Source: CAXRDE01 sp964342365
Lineage (GTDB): Bacteria > Cyanobacteriota > Sericytochromatia > UBA7694
NCBI GenBank assembly: GCA_964342365.1
Contig: CAYFGW010000084.1
Coordinates: 1-17,785 of the forward strand
Direction of reading: 5' to 3'
DNA length: 17,785 nt
In this document: positions 13,542-17,785 of the stretch, in pieces
Layout of the letters: each line of letters opens with the position of its first letter
How positions within the stretch are numbered: the first letter of the stretch is position 1
Position numbers and translations under genes: made by a program
The notes under the pieces: model-generated
The model's database searches: none
What the model was told of the DNA's origin: nothing
The model's input: the letters and a program-made list of their open reading frames with translations, nothing else

Positions 13542-13931
13542 TCAGGGTTGTTTCTGGTAGCCGATCCAGGTTTCTACGCCGACAGTTTTAGCACCCATCT
13601 GGGTCCATTTCCCTTGCCAGACCTTGTCTTTCTTTTGCAGCAAGAGTAAACCCACTTGCAAGGTTTCACTGGGCTTGAAAGCCACCGCAAAACTATTGTT
13701 CATTTCCACGCCGGTGCCGATATACGTGGTGCCTCCAAAGCGCCACATCACTGTATAGGTGTCTCCACTTTTGATGACGCTCACCTGTCCTTTGTACTCT
13801 CGACTGTCACCGGCGTTTTTTCCCCGTACGATAAAGTCTCCCACAGGAGCTTCAGCATGAGCGGTTGCGCACAGGCCGAGGCCCAGTCCGTATATGAAAA
13901 GGCCAAGCATTTGTTTTTTTAAAGGTTTCAC
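13542..13931 (-). CDS. Small secreted beta-rich protein (129 aa)
   Basis: A signal peptide is clear: basic start (KPLKK), hydrophobic core (MLGLFIYGLGLGLCATA) and cleavage after AHA at residue 26. The mature part has the pattern GDFIVRGKN...YKGQVSVIKSGDTYTVMWRFGGTTYIGTGV...W.GKW. It resembles a family of small periplasmic beta-barrel-like proteins, sometimes named 'fibronectin-binding', that share G.Y.V.G.N....Y.G...I...G..Y.V.W. The name is not evidence of function. The GTG at 13931 is preferred because AGGAAG lies 8 bases upstream; the GTG at 13940 would abut that site. It follows the acyl-CoA dehydrogenase by 14 bp and is probably co-transcribed with it. Confidence 0.7.
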   Translation of the reverse strand: MKPLKKQMLGLFIYGLGLGLCATAHAEAPVGDFIVRGKNAGDSREYKGQVSVIKSGDTYTVMWRFGGTTYIGTGVEMNNSFAVAFKPSETLQVGLLLLQKKDKVWQGKWTQMGAKTVGVETWIGYQKQP

Positions 13932-13945
13932 GGCGTTCACTTCCT

Positions 13946-15640
13946 TTATGGGTTCATGGTGTATTGCCCTTTTAAAGGCGCAATGTGGGTGTCCCAGATC
14001 TGCTGGTAGCGGGCTGTGTCTTTAACCGGTGTTTGAATCATACGCTGGCAGAAAAAACGCTGGCGTTTGGTGCAGCTGGCCTTGCTGTAAAGCTGAAGCG
14101 CAAATTTGGAAAAGTCCCGAATCATAAAGTCAAAAATCTGACTGATGAGATTATCTTCTAAGCGCAGGGCATTTTCTAAAATGAGCTGGCCGTACACCAC
14201 CAGTGAGAACAATTCGCCCACAATCAGCAAAAAGTCAATGTCCTTGATTTGTTCGGCGTTAGGGCTGGCCACCATCAACAATTGTTTGAACACCTTAATT
14301 TGTTTTTGAAAGCGTTTAACGTTGGGCAGGGGCTTGCTGTTGTACGCCAAGTTATAGTCATGAAACTGTACCTTGCTTAAGCCCCGGGTGCTGCCCTGTT
14401 TAAACAAAAAGTCGTCATTGCCGGGTGCTTGCAGGCGACCCACTTCGGGAAATTTACCGGGGTTGAAAAAATAGTTTTTCATGAATTTGATGATCAAAGC
14501 CATGTTCACGTGGACGGTGCCTTCTAATTTGGGCAGGCCCCGAATTTGGGTGACGGCCATGGAAAAGTAGGTGTCTTTCTCAAAGCCTTTGGCAGCAATG
14601 ACGTCCCAGAGGGCGTTCATCACTTCTTCGGCCTGTGTAGTGACCTTCATTTTGACCAGAGAATTAAACAGCAGGTAGCGGCGGTCTGTGTCTGAAGCGT
14701 GACGCAGGTAATCAGTGGCTCGTTCAGAAAAAGCCTTCATGGCCACCAGCCGACAGTAGGCGTCCATAAAGAGCTGACGAATATGCACAAAGTCCGTGAC
14801 ATAATGCTTAAATAAATAGCGATTGGAAGCGTGATCGATGGCTTCATAAAAGCTGTGGGTACACAACCCAATGGCCGCAAACCCCAGATTGAACTTACCC
14901 ACATTAACGGTGTTGAGCGCATTGTCCCAGGCGGCCTGTCCTTCTGCTAAAATATCCTCGCGGGTGATGGGATAGTCTTTGACTTCTAATTCAGCCACAT
15001 AGTTCTGGGAATTGATCAAATCCCGGTGACATATATAGTTGGGGTGGCTGGTTTCGGTCACAAAAAAGACGAACTCATCGCTTTCGGTGTTCTTGCCAAA
15101 GGTAGATACCAGAGCAGCTTTGTTGCCGTTCCCAATATAATACTTGCGGCCGTTGGCGCGGTAATCTCCGTCCACCTGTGGCGTCAGGCGCATATCCGAA
15201 GCATACAGGTCGGCCCCGTGTTCCTTTTCAGACAGTCCAAAGGCGAAAATGCCCCCTTCTTTTAACAACTTCGCAGCGCGTTGCTTGACGGTTTCGTTTT
15301 CACTCATCCAGATGGGGCCCAGTCCCAGAATGCTCACCTGCCAGGTGTACCAGTAGGACAGACCGTAAAACCCAAGAATTTCGTTAAAGGCACAAATGCG
15401 GGTCATGTCCCAGTAGGCGTTGTCGTCACCGTAACCCTGAGGGGTCAGTAAGGTGGCAAAGATTTTCTCTGCTTTAACAAAGTCCAGGAAATCCTGATAC
15501 CAGACCCGCTCGTGTTCATCTTCTTTGATGCGGGCCAATCCCTTCTTTTCAAAAAAAGCCACGGTCTTTTCCATGATTTCCTGAGATTCGGGGTCAAGAT
15601 ACGGGTAACGGTCACGGGTGGGATTCAGTAGAATATTCAT
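13946..15640 (-). CDS. Long acyl-CoA dehydrogenase
   Basis: The 564-aa FAD enzyme is of the type that makes the first double bond in fatty acyl-CoA beta-oxidation. The N-terminal helical domain is followed by the flavin/substrate motif FAFGLSEKEHGADLYASD (132-149) and RKYYIGNGNKAALVSTFGK (165-183), then the helical C-terminal domain. GLPKLEGTVHVN (368-379) carries Glu373, aligned with the catalytic Glu of medium-chain enzymes. It is about 180 residues longer than the usual 380, with an extra C-terminal helical region (~400-564) as in acyl-CoA oxidases and long FadE-type enzymes, so an oxidase is the main alternative. The ATG at 15640 is chosen since the longer frame to 15691 overlaps the divergent gene's coding start and adds a Cys/Ile-rich stretch. 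A -10 box just upstream suggests a leaderless mRNA. Confidence 0.85.
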   Translation of the reverse strand: MNILLNPTRDRYPYLDPESQEIMEKTVAFFEKKGLARIKEDEHERVWYQDFLDFVKAEKIFATLLTPQGYGDDNAYWDMTRICAFNEILGFYGLSYWYTWQVSILGLGPIWMSENETVKQRAAKLLKEGGIFAFGLSEKEHGADLYASDMRLTPQVDGDYRANGRKYYIGNGNKAALVSTFGKNTESDEFVFFVTETSHPNYICHRDLINSQNYVAELEVKDYPITREDILAEGQAAWDNALNTVNVGKFNLGFAAIGLCTHSFYEAIDHASNRYLFKHYVTDFVHIRQLFMDAYCRLVAMKAFSERATDYLRHASDTDRRYLLFNSLVKMKVTTQAEEVMNALWDVIAAKGFEKDTYFSMAVTQIRGLPKLEGTVHVNMALIIKFMKNYFFNPGKFPEVGRLQAPGNDDFLFKQGSTRGLSKVQFHDYNLAYNSKPLPNVKRFQKQIKVFKQLLMVASPNAEQIKDIDFLLIVGELFSLVVYGQLILENALRLEDNLISQIFDFMIRDFSKFALQLYSKASCTKRQRFFCQRMIQTPVKDTARYQQIWDTHIAPLKGQYTMNP

Positions 15641-15677
15641 AACAGGTATTATAACGGGTATAATTTGGCATGCACAA
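15636..15677. promoter_or_regulatory. Overlapping divergent promoters, probably giving leaderless mRNAs
   Basis: The + strand has TTCATA (15636-15641), 17 bases, then perfect TATAAT (15659-15664), only 5 bases before the methyltransferase ATG at 15670. The minus strand has perfect TATAAT (15653-15648), 7 bases before the dehydrogenase ATG at 15640, with a weak TTGTGC (15677-15672) 18 bases farther up. Each start site would fall on or next to its start codon. Neither gene has room for a Shine-Dalgarno. The + strand -35 covers the other gene's start codon. Confidence 0.55.
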
Positions 15678-17076
15678 AATCTCAAAAACACTGCACCTCG
15701 AAAAATGGTCCCACGGGGGCGAAGCCCTTGCTTTTGATGAATCAGCGCGTGGGCCGAGCACGCATCCTGTCTTTGTGCCCGGTGGCGTGCCTGGTGACGT
15801 GGTGACCGCCCGGATCATTTCCAGCAAAAAACAGTACTCTCGTGCGTTGATTGAAGAACTGAAAACACCTGGCCCCGCCCGGCGAGAAGCTCCCTGTCCC
15901 GTTTATGAGCATTGTGGCGGCTGTCAATGGCAGCACACCACAGATGCTGAACAATTGGTGGCCAAGCGTCAGTTGCTGATCGAAACCCTGCGCAAGGTGG
16001 GCGGCTGGGATATGGGGCACTTGCAACAGGTGGTGCAGCCGGTACTGGGAATGGAAACACCCTGGGCGTACCGCAACAAAGCTCAGTTTCCTGTACAGCG
16101 TATTAACGGACAGCTAAAATTGGGGTTTTATGCGCCTCGTTCCCATGATTTAACGCCGGTGGAGCATTGTTTGATTCAGCACGATCTGATGAACGAGCTG
16201 TTATGTTTTATCACTGAAGCCCTGCAAAATATGCCCGGATTGACCCCTTATGATGAGCAGTCTCACACGGGAGAGCTGCGCCACGTGGTGTTACGCCACG
16301 GTTTTAAGACCCGTCAAACCCTCGTGGGATTTGTGGTGAATGAGCAGCGTCCCAAACGTTTTGAGGCCCTGGCCCAACAGCTTCTGGAGCGTTTTGATCA
16401 CGTCAAGGGAGTGGTGCTGAATCTTAATGCAGAGCGCACCAATCGCATTTTAGGCCCACAAACCCTACTGCTGGCGGGGCAGGATTTTTACACGGATCAG
16501 CTGGGTGATTTGCACTTTGACGTGTCACTGCCCGCTTTTTTTCAGGTGAATCCGCTACAAACAGAACGGTTATACAACGTGGCCCGTGAATTTTTGACCC
16601 CCGTCACGGGACGCTACAGCACCCTGTTGGACGCTTACTCCGGCGCCGGAACCCTTTCGTTGTGGTTGGCCGGTCTCGCGGAGTCGGTGATCGGCGTAGA
16701 AAGCAATGGTGCTGCGGTGTCCAACGCCAGAGCTAACGCCAAAAAGAACGGTGTAAGCGGCGTACGCTTTATCGAAGATCGGGTGGAAAATGTGATCTCC
16801 GGCTGCATTGAGCAGGTGGATGCTATGCTGGTGGACCCGCCTCGTAAAGGGTGTGATGCCCGGGTCTTGCAGGCTTTCGTGAAATCAGATATTCCGCAAC
16901 TCGTCTACATTTCCTGTAATCCGGCTACCCTTGCCCGGGACAGTAAACTACTGCGCCAGGCGGGATTTGCGCTCACCGCCTGTCAACCGGTGGACATGTT
17001 TCCCCAGACCCATCACCTAGAAACCGTGGCGTGTTTTGAACGAGAAGTGGGAATATCTTCACGTTCATTGAAGTAG
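15670..17076 (+). CDS. rlmD: RNA m5U methyltransferase, TrmA/RlmD/RlmCD family
   Basis: The 468-aa enzyme transfers a methyl group from S-adenosylmethionine to C5 of uridine in rRNA (or tRNA). An N-terminal TRAM-like RNA-binding domain (about 1-65) is followed by a [4Fe-4S] site with Cys76, Cys82, Cys85 (CPVYEHCGGCQW) and Cys167 (VEHC). The catalytic domain has the SAM motif DAYSGAGTLSLW (321-332), VDPPRKG (388-394), the nucleophile Cys416 in YISCNPATLARD and Glu451 in HHLETV. The YRNKAQFPV segment (134-142) is like the RlmCD type of Firmicutes, so the target may be U747 and/or U1939 of 23S rRNA; the precise uridine cannot be told. The first ATG after the -10 box is used. The 3' end overlaps the convergent MBL gene by 64 bp. 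Confidence 0.92.
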   Translation: MHKISKTLHLEKWSHGGEALAFDESARGPSTHPVFVPGGVPGDVVTARIISSKKQYSRALIEELKTPGPARREAPCPVYEHCGGCQWQHTTDAEQLVAKRQLLIETLRKVGGWDMGHLQQVVQPVLGMETPWAYRNKAQFPVQRINGQLKLGFYAPRSHDLTPVEHCLIQHDLMNELLCFITEALQNMPGLTPYDEQSHTGELRHVVLRHGFKTRQTLVGFVVNEQRPKRFEALAQQLLERFDHVKGVVLNLNAERTNRILGPQTLLLAGQDFYTDQLGDLHFDVSLPAFFQVNPLQTERLYNVAREFLTPVTGRYSTLLDAYSGAGTLSLWLAGLAESVIGVESNGAAVSNARANAKKNGVSGVRFIEDRVENVISGCIEQVDAMLVDPPRKGCDARVLQAFVKSDIPQLVYISCNPATLARDSKLLRQAGFALTACQPVDMFPQTHHLETVACFEREVGISSRSLK

Positions 17077-17785
17077 GACTGATCCACGAGCGTGCGATAA
17101 ACTCCGGCAATATTTAAGGGGAGCCATTCAGCATACATGGGGAGATCTGCAAAAGCCGGGAGCTTTATCTCTTTTTGTAATTTTTCCAGGGAGTGACCGG
17201 CCAACATGCCTTTTTTGACTTCCTGATACAGGGTTTCTAAGTAGTCTAAATAGCGCTCAATATCGGCTCTTTTTCCCATATCTGAATGCCCACCTACAAA
17301 AATGTCGAAGGGCGCTTCCTGTAAAACTGCCCGCGTGGAATTTATCATACCGTGAATATCATAGCCTGGAAGATCTTGATAAGGCATACGATTGAGAACG
17401 ATCCAGTCCACCACATACAGCACATTTGCGGGCAAAAAGCGCATACTGACAGAACCTCTACCGTTGTTGGGGCCATAGTATTTGAGAATCACCTGATGCT
17501 TATCCAGATGAAGGGTTAGCTGATCCTCAAAGGTAATATCCGGTAATGCGGTGGGGAGCTGAGTCCAACGTATATCTTCACTGGCATAACGATGTGCAAT
17601 GACGAGGGTTTCAGGTGTTTTTAACTGCTGACCACCCGCCACATGATCCACATGATTATGACTATAGGCCATATAACGAATGGGTTTTTGGAAACGCTCC
17701 GTTAGCTTTTTTTTCAAATAGGTGGCGGCGGCAGAATTCAGGGGGTCAGTAACAAAGATGCCGGTGTCAGTAACCATAAAAACCG
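17013..17785 (-). CDS. Metallo-beta-lactamase-fold hydrolase, 5' end missing at window edge
   Basis: The frame stays open to the right edge. The first Met in the window (17777) is internal, because FMVTDTGIFVTDPLN is the usual second strand of the fold rather than an N-terminus. A signal peptide may lie outside. Motif SHNHVDHVAGG (39-49, counted from that Met) gives the HxHxDH zinc site; Asp124 (LYVVDWIV) and His164 (VGGHSDMG) are the later ligands. The position that normally holds His in GPxHxxG reads GPNNGRGS, Asn105, so one zinc ligand appears replaced. The C-terminal ~70 residues are helical. The substrate is unknown. The last 64 bp overlap the end of the convergent methyltransferase gene. 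Confidence 0.82.
   Translation of the reverse strand, partial: VFMVTDTGIFVTDPLNSAAATYLKKKLTERFQKPIRYMAYSHNHVDHVAGGQQLKTPETLVIAHRYASEDIRWTQLPTALPDITFEDQLTLHLDKHQVILKYYGPNNGRGSVSMRFLPANVLYVVDWIVLNRMPYQDLPGYDIHGMINSTRAVLQEAPFDIFVGGHSDMGKRADIERYLDYLETLYQEVKKGMLAGHSLEKLQKEIKLPAFADLPMYAEWLPLNIAGVYRTLVDQSYFNEREDIPTSRSKHATVSR

Overview
The window (about 50% GC by eye, with protein genes packed on both strands) looks like chromosomal DNA from a non-photosynthetic relative of the Cyanobacteria (Vampirovibrionia / 'Melainabacteria' type). The main reason is a 204-residue double-BMC-domain protein at 5764-6378 that reads like the cyanobacterial carboxysome shell protein CcmP from end to end. It sits next to mevalonate-pathway genes, which photosynthetic cyanobacteria normally lack. 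The TrmA-family methyltransferase is also of the RlmCD type rather than the gammaproteobacterial type. The lineage call is an inference and was not checked by database search.

Left part (1-3447): the first 312 bases are the 5' part of a LexA-type repressor on the minus strand, running off the left edge. Its upstream region is unusually rich in TATAC/GTATA half-sites, which make putative operators of the form TATAC-N5-GTATA. It also holds a good outward (+) promoter with an operator-like palindrome in its spacer, followed about 95 bases later by a rho-independent terminator: a candidate SOS-linked small RNA. Next come a minus-strand stand-alone protein of two tandem MshEN-like (c-di-GMP-binding type) domains with its own terminator, and a divergent MMPL/RND membrane transporter.

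Middle part (3471-7387): a probable five-gene minus-strand operon with one recognisable promoter at 7358-7387. In order of transcription it encodes a PH-like 108-aa protein, an unknown 209-aa protein, the CcmP-like shell protein, class II HMG-CoA reductase and mevalonate kinase. The pairing of a microcompartment shell protein with the first committed steps of isoprenoid synthesis is the most unusual feature of the window. The reductase passes through an aldehyde (mevaldehyde), which is the kind of intermediate that microcompartments often enclose, but encapsulation here is speculation.

Right part (7477-17785): type IB DNA topoisomerase (+); an 899-aa Gly/Ala-rich protein of about eleven 65-78 residue repeats with one C-terminal membrane helix (-); a GH3-family acyl-adenylating enzyme (+); two tiny, very basic proteins in a tandem minus-strand unit with strong promoter and ribosome binding sites; a small secreted beta-rich protein and a long acyl-CoA dehydrogenase (both -); an RlmD/RlmCD-like RNA m5U methyltransferase (+); and a 5'-incomplete metallo-beta-lactamase-fold protein (-) that overlaps the methyltransferase gene tail to tail. 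The acyl-CoA dehydrogenase and methyltransferase genes diverge from a ~30-bp gap whose -10 boxes lie so close to the start codons that both mRNAs may be leaderless. No tRNA, rRNA, CRISPR array or insertion sequence was seen.
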